From: Azadirachta indica
Lineage: Eukaryota; Streptophyta; Magnoliopsida; Sapindales; Meliaceae
Length of the DNA stretch: 64,000 bases
NCBI GenBank assembly: GCA_022749755.1
Contig: CM040443.1
Coordinates: 4,999,191 to 5,063,190 of the forward strand
Direction of reading: 5' to 3'
A model generated the notes under the pieces. That model saw only the letters and a program-made list of their open reading frames with translations, was not told where the DNA came from and ran no database searches. Made by a program: the position numbers and the translations under genes. Each line of letters begins with the position of its first letter. Within the stretch, counting starts at the first letter, position 1. Below are positions 13,622 to 26,700 of this stretch, piece after piece.

Positions 13622-14269
13622 TATATTTATGAGTAATTGATTCAAAACTATAACTCAAGTTACGAACTCTCTGCCATTAGCTAAGAGAGTAATATTAAAA
13701 AAAAACCCACTATCTGTTTTGGAAAGATTAGTTTGGAATTTATGAGTAACTCCTGAGACAAAATAACATCTATTTGAGAATCAATATTCTGAAATTCTGT
13801 CCAAGGACAATTGACTGCATTAATACATTAGGCATAAGATTGCAAAAACTATAAACCCTAGTAAAGAGATATTTGTCACAAATCCCTCAAACCTTAATAA
13901 GCAGATTACAGTTAAACTCACCCAAAGGAAAATGTTACATTCAAAATTGATGTCTTTAATCTTTATGGTCTCCTTCAACTGATGTTTTATGAAGCATAGA
14001 GTAACATACATACTAGCATAATCATTTTAACAATTCACGCATGGTAAAACAAAACGGAACAACTCTTTTCCGGCAGCTCTGTGAAATCTGGCGGTATAAA
14101 ACACCTGCATGAAGATTTGATGAACGGCAGAGAAGAACATAAGTCATAACATGAATGTCATGGAGATATTGCAGCAAACGAGAAAGGGTATGACATTTGA
14201 GTGGTACCTTGTTGACAATGAAAGCTTTCAAAGGATGGATGTTATAGAATTTTTGCAGATATAGTTTTA

Positions 14270-17200
14270 TCAACTCTCTTCATCTACCAGGATTGTAGAG
14301 TCGTTGCCGATTCCAAGGTCCATTAAAGATGCCATTTCATCATCGAGCAATAATGGTAGAGGGGAACCCTATAAATCGAAAGACAGAGTTACCCATGGGC
14401 AATACAAATATCTTGCTAGCATAATTTCCTTTTCAAGTTTGGATTTACAGATTAGGGAGTACCAAAGCTATAGAGGAAGAAGTATCCAGGGCAAGTTACA
14501 CATTTCCCATCAGCATATTTAAAAATCTAGACGGGCATGAAATTCAGGAGAAATATGGAAATTTGTATAACACAAAGACAAACCTCTTCCTGCAGAAATA
14601 GTTTTGGCTTGATAGACTTCAACTTGTAAAAGCTTTCACAAAGAATCTTTAGCTTGCCAACCTAAAATGAAATGAGTATTTTAAAAGTCTTAAAAATATA
14701 TAAATATATATATAAATCGAGCCAGATGCGTAGTTCTAGAAAAGAGTTGGGAAACTAACTGTGGTAGTGGCTGGCAATTTTTTCGTCAACAGGGGCTTCT
14801 CACCCATCGAAGCACCCACACATTTTAGAGTGATAGCTGCATATTTATATATACCATGTTAGTGCTAACACTAGTAAGTCCATGAAACAGCAGATAAGAA
14901 AAATCTTAAGACCCATACACAGAAGTCCTGAAGCCATTTTTTGGGGGCCTGCTGCTCCAATTGATGGCCTTTCATCCTCAATTCCATGGAAATCCTTAAG
15001 CTCATTAAACCTGTAATCGAGTTTAAAGTCCAATTGAAGAACATCATTAATGATTTACTAATGGGGAAAAACTGCCATCAGGTTTTTAAGAGTTTACTGG
15101 TCATCTTAACCTAGATACGCTCCACCAGAGTAAAATTACCTGGGATGCAGCCGGTTAATTTCTTCAGGATTGCCATGTAACTTTGACATAACTAAGCGGA
15201 CATAACTGCAAGAAAGATTATGAATTATAACTAATATTTATTAAATTACCTGCAATGAGCTTCTGGATCAGATTCATAGACATCCAAGTTTCCTATTCCT
15301 CTCTTGCTTAACACTGTGCAGTGTTGATATAAGTTTTCTAAGCAACTGGAACTGAGAAGAGAATATTTACCGGATCTCAGATTCCTTCCTTTCACGAGGG
15401 CTTACCTGGAAAAATGTATTTTTTTTTTTAAGACTACATCATATTCACAAAGAATCTTCCAAAGAAGCAAAAAATGTGGATCACATCAAGTTCTGGAGTT
15501 TACCTCACTACCATTTAGCATTTCAATCTTTGCTAATCGTGCAATAATTACAAACCTTGGGATACCACCCCTTCCTGGATCAGATATAGGGTTTTCAGAA
15601 AGCCTGATATCCTTCAATGCAATAAAGGAAGAGGAATCAGAAGAGATATCATTCATAGACCAAGGATTTTTTGGATAGGCATGCTCCAAAAAGAGTATGC
15701 ATGCTTCTGTGTGTGTTAGGGAGGGAGCACAATTGCTTTAAAGAGATCTAATCTTTTAGCACACAACCTGGAATATAGTCCAGATGCATGATCTACTATT
15801 TGCATAGACATTTTTACCACAGAAACCCAAAGATTGATGGATATAATACAAGCAGTAGTATGTTATTTGCGCCTAAGATGATATCAAGCAGGTTTGCAAA
15901 TTTGGTGGAGGATTCACAACAATAACAATACCATCAACTTAGGAAATGAGTTCAGTGAGTCAACTGAAGCCAGATCCTCAATTTCATTACTTCCTGAAGC
16001 AAAGAATGAGAAAGCAATAATCAGAAAATAGCCACAAACAAAGGAAGCAAATCCAATTAAGAGGGAGTTCGCAAATTACCCACAAGAAGGCAGCGCAAAT
16101 TCTGAAATGGCATACAGCTTTTGTCATGAGATTCATGTGCACCAAACAGTTCATATATTGCATCATTGTTGGGATAATAGATCTGCTTCAATTTGTTCTT
16201 GTTCAAATAAAGCTGCTCTAAACTGAAAGTAAAAACTGTGTTATAACAGTTGCTAACAAAATGTAGCACCTCTAATTCAAAATTTTATGCTAGACATTCC
16301 TGCTAGAAGAGAAGAAATTCTCTCGAACCTTCTTAGCTGGCAAAGCTTTAGGATTTCGCTCCATTCAACTATACAGTTATCTTCCAAGTTCAGAAGCCGC
16401 AAGGAGTCAAACCCTTCAACAATAGGTGATGACATTGGCTGCATACCAGGAAGCAAAATAAAAATAGAGCCAATCAACAAAATAGCCAGTAAGATTGAGT
16501 ATTTAGATTAGGAACAGTACCAATAATTATAGTGGGTCATAAAGGCAGAGATGAGCAGGAAAATCATAAATCACAAAAATTTCTTTTTTCTCAGAAAAAA
16601 AAAAATTGTAGTTGTGGAAACAAACTACAAGTGCTGGCCTATTCTGGTAAAATTCAAATCACTTGTAACAAAATGTTTCAGCATAATCACTGGTAACACA
16701 GATTCTGTCTCGCAAATGGATCGCAAGGCTACCACTTATGTCTCTTATGCTTGCTTTTGTATGGAGTTCAGATTCCTCAACCATACGAGGGTGGGTAATG
16801 GCTATATTACCACTGGAATACAATACTACTTCTCTTGATAATAAACCCAACATGTATGAATACATGATAAACCTCTGAATGTCCCCTCATACTTTCCACT
16901 GACATGGAAATTTAAACACCGAAGACAATAAGTTTTATGAAATAGTAATCCGGAAGTTAAATTCCAGAAATAGTTGTTAAATTGCAAATACACCAGAATG
17001 TTCTTTCCTGTAAATGACTGATGGAGAAAGATGAAGAGGATCTGAGTATTCCTACATTTTAACCCCACCAAATTCTTCTGTTTACTTTCTAGATTTTTAA
17101 ATTCAATTCCCATAAATTAGCTACTCAATAGGGACCACTCTTCCGAAATGCATGTCCTTCTATCCTTCCTGGCAAAAGATCAATAATTGCATTCCTCATT

Positions 17201-19169
17201 ATTTTCCTACATAAGAATAAAATGTTCTGGTATCAAATTTCCTGATTCTCCTTCCTAAGCATCCTTCCTTTATTTGTTTGGGTTTCTTTGCCACCTTAAC
17301 TGGTTGTATTAACTATATGAAGGATATCAAGTACAGTCACCTGGAATTTCAGCAAAATCAGTACTTTAGTTAAAACAGAAGTGAGAGGCATTAAAGAAAA
17401 TAAAGAAATATCTCACTTAATTGTAGGGTTCCGAAGCGTGACTTAAGTACTAGTGTTGGTGAACATATAATCTATTGTCCTAAATAACTAAAGCTCTTTG
17501 TACCATTTTCTTTAAATTAATTCTTAGTAAATGATGCTGATAATATGTGGGTAACACTTAGCTAAAGGTGCCACCAAAAGTAAACGACAGACATTCAGCA
17601 GAATAAAGATACATAGTTCCTGGACCAGCATAAACTAAACATAGTAAAACATCAATCAGCTCATAGAAACTGAAAATATTAGAGAAGGGCATAGATGGGC
17701 AGCTAAAGTAAGAATCTGCAGAAAAGGTAATAAATCTCATCATCATTTTCTCTTTCTATGCCTTCATTGCTGTCCAAAACAACATTTGCTTGCAATAAAA
17801 TAAAAGATTTGCTTCAGCAAAGAACAAATAAGATGAAAACAGAAAATTTGGGCCACCATTCTTCAGGTAACCATACAGGGTTAAAAGATTATTTGCAGGG
17901 AATAATTAAATGCATACCTACATACATAAAAATATATATATATATATATATTGAAACTACAATTGCAGCAACATAATAAAGATATGCAACAAGCACTACC
18001 GATATTTCACTTATGTTATTCCCCATAAGATGTAGCTCTTCAATCGCAGGCAATGAATGCTTGAGGATTTCAACCTGCCAAATCAAGAAAATGGTGTCCC
18101 TCAAATGAGGTACAGGCAATAGATTGAAAAGGCAAAAGGTGGGTAGGGGGTAGGGAGATGCCGTACCTGCATCCAACTTATACCAATAGCATTTAAAACT
18201 AAAATGCGAATGCCTTTTAGTTGTGGCAGCCCAGTAACATCCTTTGACATTAAATTGTTAGATATATTAAGAGCAGCAAGAGCTGGTAACTGCTCACAGA
18301 TAGTACCAACATCCTGCATAGAAAGATGATTCAAATGAGACATAACTGCCATGCAGAACAAGCAAATTTTACTAATAAAGAGATTCTAGAATGACAAGTG
18401 CATTTGAAGCTGCTGTTACACACTATAAAATGCAGGAATACACACCTTCCAGTCTGAGAGCAAATTTCCAGTCAAGTCAAGCTCCTTTAGATCTACAACA
18501 CATGCATAAAAAATTTAAGATCAGCACTCTGCATAATAGAGAACTAAGACAAACAAAACTTTGAACCATTTCTCTCATTAAACAAAAAAGAGAAAAGACA
18601 GAATGAAAGAAATTAGAGCATCTTACTCTTTACAATAGCGCCAATATTAACTCCAGGAGAGCTAACACCCAAATAAGATAACGATGCACTTGACAACTCT
18701 TCAAATTTGCTTAACTTGTCTTGAATTTTGTCTTTACCCAAAAGTTCAATTGACACCCGTTTGTTACTTGCTGAAAGAACATACATTTCATCTACAAAAC
18801 AAAACCAATTTTAGCAAAAGGCGTGCTACTGAAAACAAAAGACATAACTAAACCAAACAAACACTGACCTTCTTCTTCTTTACTAGATTCACTTCTATAT
18901 CTGACTTCAAGAGCTTCAGGCAATGAAATACCCATACTCAAGTTCTGGACCCGAATGAAGGATCCAGATTTCTCAGATCGTGCCTGAAAGTACCGGACCC
19001 CATTTATGAAGCCATCATGCTTGCCGTTTCCATCATCCCAATCAACCCCGACCCATATGCCAGAGTAGCCCTGCACTTCCCCAACATACTTAACTGTACC
19101 AATTCTACGTGTATCATTGGCTGAGTGGACTCTCTGCCCGAGTCTGAATTCAGGATTGCAGTTGTTCAT
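14270..19169 (-). CDS. TFCE: Tubulin-folding cofactor E (CAP-Gly, leucine-rich repeats, ubiquitin-like C-terminus)
   Basis: TFCE works with cofactors C and D to assemble alpha/beta-tubulin heterodimers; the Arabidopsis orthologue is PFIFFERLING. Fifteen coding exons join in phase: 18869-19169, 18627-18770, 18446-18492, 18167-18313, 18000-18074, 16329-16438, 16080-16222, 15932-15993, 15504-15611, 15371-15405, 15140-15205, 14919-15010, 14760-14836, 14584-14661 and 14270-14368, giving 527 residues (about 530 in Arabidopsis). Residues 1 to about 80 are a CAP-Gly domain with the variant motif GKHDG (DWDDGNGKHDGFINGVRYF). Leucine-rich repeats follow (LKELDLTGNLLSDW, LAALNISNNLMS, IEELHLMGNNIS, LRLLNLEDNCI, LEQLYLNKNKL). 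The C-terminus is the ubiquitin-like part (VGKLKILCESFYKL, DLGIGNDSTILVDEES). Exon 2 starts at 18770, because the more upstream AG near 18794 would bring an in-frame stop. The exon 12 donor is the second of two overlapping GT sites, chosen by phase. Confidence 0.93.
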
Positions 19170-19175
19170 TGGGAA

Positions 19176-20189
19176 CTGAGAGAGAAAGAGAGAGACAGAT
19201 CTATTAGATCAATATGACAGACATTTAACAAATTTTTAACTTTTAGGTAAAATAAAATGATATCTAAATTATAAACTAGAAGAATCAATCTGTTTAAATA
19301 TAATAATCCACATGCAACTAATGTAGTATGGTGATATACATAGTCTAGTTAAAATTTGGTAGTGCCTTATTTGCATACTCATATTCAATGCGGTAAAACC
19401 TGTCTTAGAATACAATATCTTTGCATATTTCTACAGTGGTATGTACATTAGATTTCCTTAAGATCCCTTACTATCACAAGACTAAGAAATTATAGCTAAT
19501 GGAAAGCCAAAAAATGAACTAGAAAGTAAACTATGCTTACACTCAGGAATGATGAACATAATATTTCAACCGTTTCTGAGGCTGGTTTACCAGGGAAGCT
19601 TATAAGTAGAAAAGCGGGCAGCATGGCAAAGAGAGATTGTCTGGAAAAAAAGACTATCCTACAACTCTATTGCAGTCTATTCTCAGCCATCCTCTATTCA
19701 TTCAACATGTCAATCTGGTTTACACAGTACCAAGAGGTAGTTTTGCATTGTTTGAGATTTTCAAGTAAAAACAATGACTTTAATATGTAGTTTTGCAGAA
19801 AATGATGGTTTGAATCTTAGAAATGTTGTATAGGAAATAAGTAACGGGAATTGATATTCCATTCCTATAATGAAAGGAAAAAACTCGCCCATTCTAGAGG
19901 GGTATCCAACATCTTGAAACCCAGCAAAGAGAACTAGTTCAAATATTCGAAACAACAATTATTCCCCAAACCTGTAACCACAGAGTATGGTACTAAGCTA
20001 TATTTCTCCTTGGCATTTTATCAAAAATCTGGAATGCGGACTACATATAAAAATAAACTGAGGCATTCATCAAACACAGTTATACCCATATCCCAAATCA
20101 ATTATAATTCATAGTAGTAGCATGCATTTAATAATTAAAAAGATATTCAAACACATTTCGAATAGGATAAAACATATATAAATAATTAC
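19176..20189 (-). other. Probable intron in the 5' leader of TFCE
   Basis: Read on the minus strand, a good acceptor (pyrimidine-rich stretch ending CTCTCAG) lies six bases before the TFCE start codon, leaving only TTCCCA as leader in the coding exon. A candidate donor (GTTAG/GTAATT) lies at 20190/20189 beside a less AT-rich patch (20190 to about 20260) that could be the first, non-coding exon. The intron itself has no coding potential. The acceptor is convincing; the donor is a guess. Confidence 0.5.
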
Positions 20190-20259
20190 CTAACGGCAGT
20201 GAACTGGAACCCGGACTTGATTTACTGAAGAGCTTCAGCGATCCATGCCTGGTTCACTC

Positions 20260-21788
20260 TTCTAATGCTGAGACCAATTATACAATTATGCCGAGTTATG
20301 TGAGAAAACACCGAATCAATTTTTCAAAAATTCTCATTTTCGAAAATTCTTATAACCGAGTTGAACCGGTTTGTGCGGTTCAGTTTTTTTATGGCACAAG
20401 CTATAACCAGTTCAGTTGTAGGAGTGGGAAAAAATTCTCGAAACCGAGTTGAACCGGTTGTTTCGGTACTGTTTTTTCTTTTTATTTATAATCAGTCCCA
20501 AATTTTGTAAATCAATTAGTTTCGTTTACTTTTCTATTTATAAAAGAGTAAAATTAGCTATTTCAGTAAAGACCGAATGGTAAGGAAGATTAGACTTTAA
20601 AAAAGAGTTCAGCCTTATTGACGACAATTAATAAGATATATATACTATTTTATGAGGTTTATCGTATTTAAATATTTCAGATTTGAAAGATTTTACATCA
20701 TAAGCATTACATAAATTTATTAGAACTACAACATCATATTTAAGTGTTTCAAATTTGAAAGATTTCATATCATAAGTATCAGATAAAACTACTAAAATTG
20801 TGAAAAGTGAAAGGAAAGAGCAATTAGAGAAATTTCACTGTGGAGTAAAATTAAAATTAATTTTAAAGAAAATCGATAATAATTAGAAAAATAATTTAAA
20901 CTTATTAAAAGGACACGTTTTAAATTTTCAAATCTTATTAATAGCAAGGTTTATTTCATAATATGTGAGATCAAAATCAACAAATTTATTCTTATAATAT
21001 ATGGAACTACTCACTACATATGAAATTATAATAGAATCATGATAGAAGTTATTATATTTGAATGTGAATAAAATTTTCTCTAAATTGAAAACAAATATAG
21101 GCTAAATCTCACCATATGAAATACATTCAATTTGAAATTGTAAACTAAAACTTGTCCAAATTAAGTGCAAATACAAATTTTTGAATAGCATTAGACTAAA
21201 GTCGATCAACATACCCAATTTTTAATAGATTTTCAACCTAATAAACTCAAACCCATACCTTACTATCTCTTAAAAAATGAATTAAAACTGAACTATCCAC
21301 CTAGTTGCTTGTACCATTTGTTATTATATTTCTCAACTTCTAAAGAAAATAATCAAATTTATCATGTTAACCCAAACCGTAGAACTTAAAACTCATTCGT
21401 TTTATGACATGCTAAATTTTAAAAGGTACTATTAATCTATTTAAATTTGTATTTGGATCCATCTGACGACTCTACTTAAAAGTTAGATTAAATTTTTAGA
21501 TAACATTGCGGGCTGTGCTATTTTGCAGCACATGATCCAACAACAAACATTGGGCTAAACATGAATTTTTATTATGGGCCCATCATAAAAAGCAATCCGA
21601 AGCCCAAAAAAATTTGTGGATATATTTAAATTATAAATTATTTCTTCTTTTATTTATTTAATTTTTCTTTCGTTTCATTTTCAAAGTCTTCCATGCAACC
21701 TCTGCCATGGAACTCAATTAAGCTCAAAAGATAAGAAATAAAATAAATAAACACCCAAAAAAAAAGAAGGGAAAAATAGAGTTCTGAA
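20260..21788. other. Divergent intergenic region between TFCE and NdhL
   Basis: It must hold the promoters of the minus-strand TFCE and plus-strand NdhL genes. There is a short local repeat near 20350-20470, where GAGTTGAACCGGTT occurs twice with CGGTTCAGTTTT or CGGTACTGTTTT after it. The rest is AT-rich. I see no gene. Confidence 0.5.
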
Positions 21789-22859
21789 ATGAGCTGCTGC
21801 AATTTCAGTCTCCATATCCCTCAGGCTTTGCCTTCTCTTTCTTCGGCTCATTGCAAAAGAAAACAGACTCCTTTCTCCATTATTTCTGAACACAAACCCA
21901 CCAAATTAGAGAAGGTATTGAAACTTCTTCTTCTTCTTCTACTTCTTTTATTTTCTATTTTTAACTTATTTTTGATATTTTCCGACCATTATTTTCAGAT
22001 TCAGATTCTGTTAACATGAATTTAAAAGACCTTATTATTAATGTTCATATCAGAAACTTATTACAAGCATTACCCAGAAAGCAGTTGATAGCATTGATTG
22101 AAAAACTCAAGCTTGGCAATCCATATTGGAGCAGTGCTTTTAACCACTGTAAGTACAATGATATTGAAAACAATTTCTCTTTGTTTTTCCTTTTCTTTTT
22201 TTTTAACGTTTCCGTTGCTATATCTTGTTATAATCTGAAATGAAATGGGAATTTACTTTTCTTTTTTTCCTTTTTGGGTTTTTGTTGTTTTTGTTTAATT
22301 CAGTTTGATCAGCCAGCACTTGCGGTCACTGGAGAAAACAATTATGAGATAGACATAACAACAGCTATAATAAAAATTGGAATCATTGCCTTCTGGTACC
22401 TCCTCATCATGCCAGTAAGTACTACATTAACTTTTATTTTATTTTATTTTATTATCATATGATACCCAATTTCTTCATATAACAGCCAATCATAATGAAC
22501 TGGCTTCGTGTGAGATGGTATAAAAGAAAACTATTGGAAATGTACGTGCAATTCATGTGTGTCTTCCTCTTCTTTCCGGGGTATGTATGTACAACATTAC
22601 GCTTTTTCTTTCTTTTAACAACACCACACCTTCTCCAGATCGAACACTACATTCGGTACAATTGAAAACTTAATTCTTCTTTCTTTCATTCTTTCTCTCT
22701 CGCAGTCTATTGTTGTGGGCACCATTTCTGAACTTCAGAAAATTCCCCAGAGACCCATCACTGAAATATCCATGGGATACACCAGCAGATCCTGCAAAAG
22801 TTAAGAGTGCATATTTGAAGTTTCCTTGGGCGGATCCCGAAGATTATGAAGTTCTGTAA
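21789..22859 (+). CDS. ndhL: NAD(P)H-quinone oxidoreductase subunit L, chloroplastic (NdhL/CRR23)
   Basis: NdhL is a nuclear-encoded membrane subunit of the thylakoid NDH complex. Firm exons are 21789-21914 (transit peptide, MSCCNFSLHIPQALP start), 22304-22414, 22486-22580 and 22706-22859 (stop at 22857-22859). They encode FDQPALAVTG, a membrane segment (IIKIGIIAFWYLLIMP), the family signature PIIMNWLRVRWYKRKLLEMY, a second hydrophobic stretch (FMCVFLFFPGLLLWAPFLNF), RKFPRD and the C-terminus FPWADPEDYEVL. A further short exon at 22112-22148 encodes LAIHIGAVLLTT, the conserved stretch before FDQPALA. It does not join exon 1 in frame unless a micro-exon is used, either 21999-22009 (11 nt) or 22005-22009 (5 nt). 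With the 11-nt version the protein is 177 residues (about 190 in Arabidopsis). The gene converges on the DUF2359 gene, as At1g70760 and At1g70770 do to my memory. Confidence 0.9.
21999..22009 (+). other. ndhL: Candidate 11-nt micro-exon of NdhL
   Basis: A strong acceptor (pyrimidine-rich, ending ATTTTCAG) precedes ATTCAGATTCT, followed by GTTAAC as a weak donor. Including it joins exon 1 (126 nt) to 22112-22148 in frame: 126 + 11 + 37 = 174 nt. Using the inner AG instead leaves a 5-nt exon, also in frame. Without either, exon 1 and exon 2 are one base out of phase. Confidence 0.4.
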
Positions 22860-22860
22860 A

Positions 22861-22886
22861 TTTGCTTGCTTGCTTGCTTGCTTGCA
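22861..22886. repeat. ndhL: (TTGC)n microsatellite in the NdhL 3' leader
   Basis: About five consecutive TTGC/CTTG units start directly after the NdhL stop codon, so the array should lie in the 3' untranslated region. Confidence 0.85.
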
Positions 22887-22889
22887 ACT

Positions 22890-23723
22890 GTATTATAACC
22901 GTATCATCGGAGTTCACTGAATGCATATAGTAATCATATGTATGTTCATCGTTATCTTGGCCCCTACAGTGTTTTTTGACTAAAGCATAATCAATTGTGT
23001 TGATTTACTGCCATTCACTCCCAAGCTTGAGATATATAAAATCCTGCCAGAAATATAATACCAAGTAGATATTATATTATATCACCGATAACATCCACCT
23101 AGTAACTTTTTCATTTCACTATCGACTTCCATCCCCATATCAGTTCAGTTCAATACCAAACAAAGCCTAATTTTATCTCAAACACCCGTAATTACAGCAG
23201 AAAAGAAGGTGCTGTGAAAAACTCAATCTCAAGTGACAAACATTGTGACTGAATGATTGATCACAGGATATTAGGAGAAAATGAAGGAAATTGTATCCAA
23301 AAATTAATTTCTCAAGACAATCTAAAAGTTTTCCGCCATTTCATCAAATCTTTAATCAGTCAATTTAATTAGAATCTACAAGTAAAAATAAAAAATCAAA
23401 TAAAGCTATCTTTTTAATACACCATCATCATGTAAACTAGAACCAATAATAATCTTCCTCACTCTTATTTTCCTAGAAGGATGGCCAGCTTTTCTCTGAG
23501 AAATTTTAGAGGCCTGTATTCTGGTACTGTATATCGTCATCAGATCATGTCCTCAAAAAAAAGTTTAAAAAAAAAAAAAAAACTGTGTAAATTAAAAGAT
23601 ATTCCCTTTTTTCCTTTCCTGGTCAGCAGCAGAAAGTGCTGGATGAAGAGATGCTAGTATTGCTAAAGAACAAAATGATGCTTTGCATCAATAGCTGCCA
23701 ATGGTATATCGAGCATCACGTTC
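22890..23723. other. Convergent 3' region between NdhL and the TMEM214-like gene
   Basis: It carries the 3' untranslated parts of both genes. Nothing with coding character is seen. A poly-A run lies near 23566-23582. Confidence 0.5.
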
Positions 23724-26700
23724 TTAAAAAGATGGCCGAGAGCTGAAAAGAACAGAAATTTTGTTCTTCCAATCGTCAAGGGACTCCGTGTTCGAGGGTA
23801 TGAAAGCAGCACCCACGGCCAATGCAATAACAAGAAAGCCCACACTTTTCAGGCAACCACGGCCACGTGAGAGCTTACCCAATAAAAGTTTACAGTACTT
23901 GTCTGCATTGTGTAAAAGTGATTGTCGAGCACCAGCTGCTTTGTCGGTAATTGCAATCTCATTCTACCAAAAAAATAAATAAATAAAATAAAAATACAAG
24001 CTCAGAAAAAGAATTTTAGTATTTCAATATATTCGGTTAAATCCTGTCGTCAGGTAAGTAGAATAATAAATTGAGACAATCACTGCCATTTCAAAATTCG
24101 GTTAAGGGGATACCTTCTGCCTAAAACTCTTGAGAGTTGTTCTCAAAGGATCAAGAAGAGTCAGTTTTACAATTGATCCTTCCATTCCTGAGAAAGCTTT
24201 TTCAAAATATTAACGCTAGCTTCTAGATTGTCCAGATAAATCTTCTCCTGTTTACATAGAGGGTATGATGAGAAGACTGTAAACTCTACATGGCAGAGCC
24301 AGGAAGCAGAAAGAAGAAAACTATCTTGTACAAACATAAAAGGGTTTTGATAAAAATTAGACTAGCTCACCCACTGCTTGTAGCAATCAGCACTTTGGGC
24401 CAAGCACCAGATGAAAATGTCAGCTGCTTCATTGGATAACTGAGGATTGCCTGTAGAAAACAGCTTTACCTCAGTCTCAACTTCAAATCCTATCAATTTC
24501 CAAAAATTTTCTTAGAAAAAACAACCAGATGAAGAGGCAATTTAAGTTCTATACCATCTCCTGCAAATTTGACAGTAAAACTCATAATCTGGTGTGAAAC
24601 TTGTTTCATTGCTTTGCTTCCCGGTACTCCGACAAGAGCCACATCTTTTAAAGTAGGATAAATGGCCTCAAACCTTTCCGTAGCCTACATGAACCATTGT
24701 ATACAAAACAAAGTAAGAGCACCAAATTTATATATATAAAGGCCTAACTGCAAACCCCTTGACAATACTCACCTTTACTCTAGCCGAAGATGTAGGGAAT
24801 GTGAGTTGCAACAGTGTCTCAAATGCAGGAGGTGGCACCAAACGCTCCCCCTTCCTAACTGCACCATTCACTAAAATTGTTCGGGCCTTTGGTGCAGATA
24901 AGATTCTGCAGCCACAAAAAAAAAAAAGGTCACATCACAACAAACATTGGCAGCAAGAAAAAAAATGGTCAAACTTTACAGCTTTATACCTCTCTACTAG
25001 CTGCAAAATTAAATCCCTGGACTGTGGGTTGCAATTCTTGCCACTGACCATAGGCAAAAGATTATGTGCCCATGAGTACAGCCCTACAGCCAACTCTGCT
25101 TGAGCAGCCTATACAAGAAAATTTTGGTAACTGATGTAAGAAGCACATTCAAGGGAGAAAAATAACAACTGAACCTTTATCTTTCGGATAGATTCCTTAC
25201 TCATGCTAAATTGGTTTCCACTCACCTGAGCAACCATCCACACAATAACTGGAAGCTTATCTTGTCCCACATACTTCGAATTCTCCCTCAATGTTGGCAA
25301 AATACTGATTAAGACATCAGGTTTCCGTCGCAATACCATTGCTAAAACCATAAAAATAGCAACCTGCCATTTGAATAATATGTTAATCACATGCCATGCC
25401 AAAATGAAAATACTGTGGAGCTTATGAAGCTACAGTGAACAACTTCCAAGCTGCAAGTAAGATATATAAGAGACTCCAAGGCACTTATGTGAACATGTAA
25501 GCTGAATAAAATTTATATGGTGTCAAACAATGTTTTAAAACTCAATACAGATTCCACATTCAATGAAGTGAGTCAAGGACCGTTGCACTTATATGGGTTT
25601 ATTCAGAAGACAACTTGTGATAACTTGGTATGTAAAGCTAAAGCATGAAAGAGCGAGTTAAGAAATCAACAACACAATAAAATATCTCAGAATTAATGGT
25701 TCACTTTTAAGAATCAAGTCAAAAATAAGTTTTAAATGGAGAGAGAACAAGGTGACTGAGCAATTCAAATGATACTATCTTCAAATGAATTGCCTCTCTT
25801 GACAGCAAATCAAGCACAATGAGTCCTGAAATCAATCATATACTACATTTTCCATGAACTGCTCGTGATCATCTGACTTACTTAGCTTGACCCTCAACTA
25901 AAAAAAGTTTTAACTTATATGCATAGTAATTATGTCAAGCAAGAATGTTTCTAAGTTGTAACTAATATTACTATATATAATCAACTGTAAAAGCTAATTA
26001 ACTCATCAAGCCAACTTTCATACCTACATTTGAAAGTGAAGGCTTAAGCACAGAAGCTGTTGAAAATGCTCCTAATTATAAAGAGTCATCTAAACTAAAT
26101 CATAAAATGTCAAATTACTCATCCATTAGTCTAAAGTCAAAACTAAAAGAAATGGAAAGTGTGGGGCTTAAATTCAATGCTTTAGGACACCAACTAAAGA
26201 TCTACTATATAAGGAATGATTACCGCTTATTAGTAGTAGGCAAAATTTTATGAAGCCCAATTGATAACATAAACAGCAGAGGATAACAATTCAAAACAAT
26301 TGCAAAACATAACGCAATTTGGCAACAACACTACCCTCTTATGTCTATCTAAACCCATATGTATTACAAGTAATAATGTAGGACTTATTTCATCTTTCCG
26401 TCTACCCCCAGTGGGCCAATATTCCAGGACGCCAGACCCATCCAAATACAAACAAATCCTAATATCTCACAAACCGCCAGTTCACTGGGCACGACTAAAA
26501 TTATATATGAAAAAGAAGCAGGAGCATTCTATGCAGCAAATTACCTGAGATTTTGATGACGATTGTTGCACTACCTTTTTAGAGCCCTTCGCACCAGCAT
26601 GGTGGGCTTCCAGGTCAGCAATAATGCTGTCCAAGGACCACAACACAAATGACCCAAGTGCTTCAGGGGAACGTTGGTTGATCCAATCAACTGAAGTCTT

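Noticed and set aside
21915..22019. Read-through of NdhL exon 1 into a Leu-rich stretch
   Set aside because: It translates an intron polypyrimidine tract and ends at a stop before the conserved NdhL part; a donor at 22010 could keep the frame but would insert an implausible poly-Leu segment.
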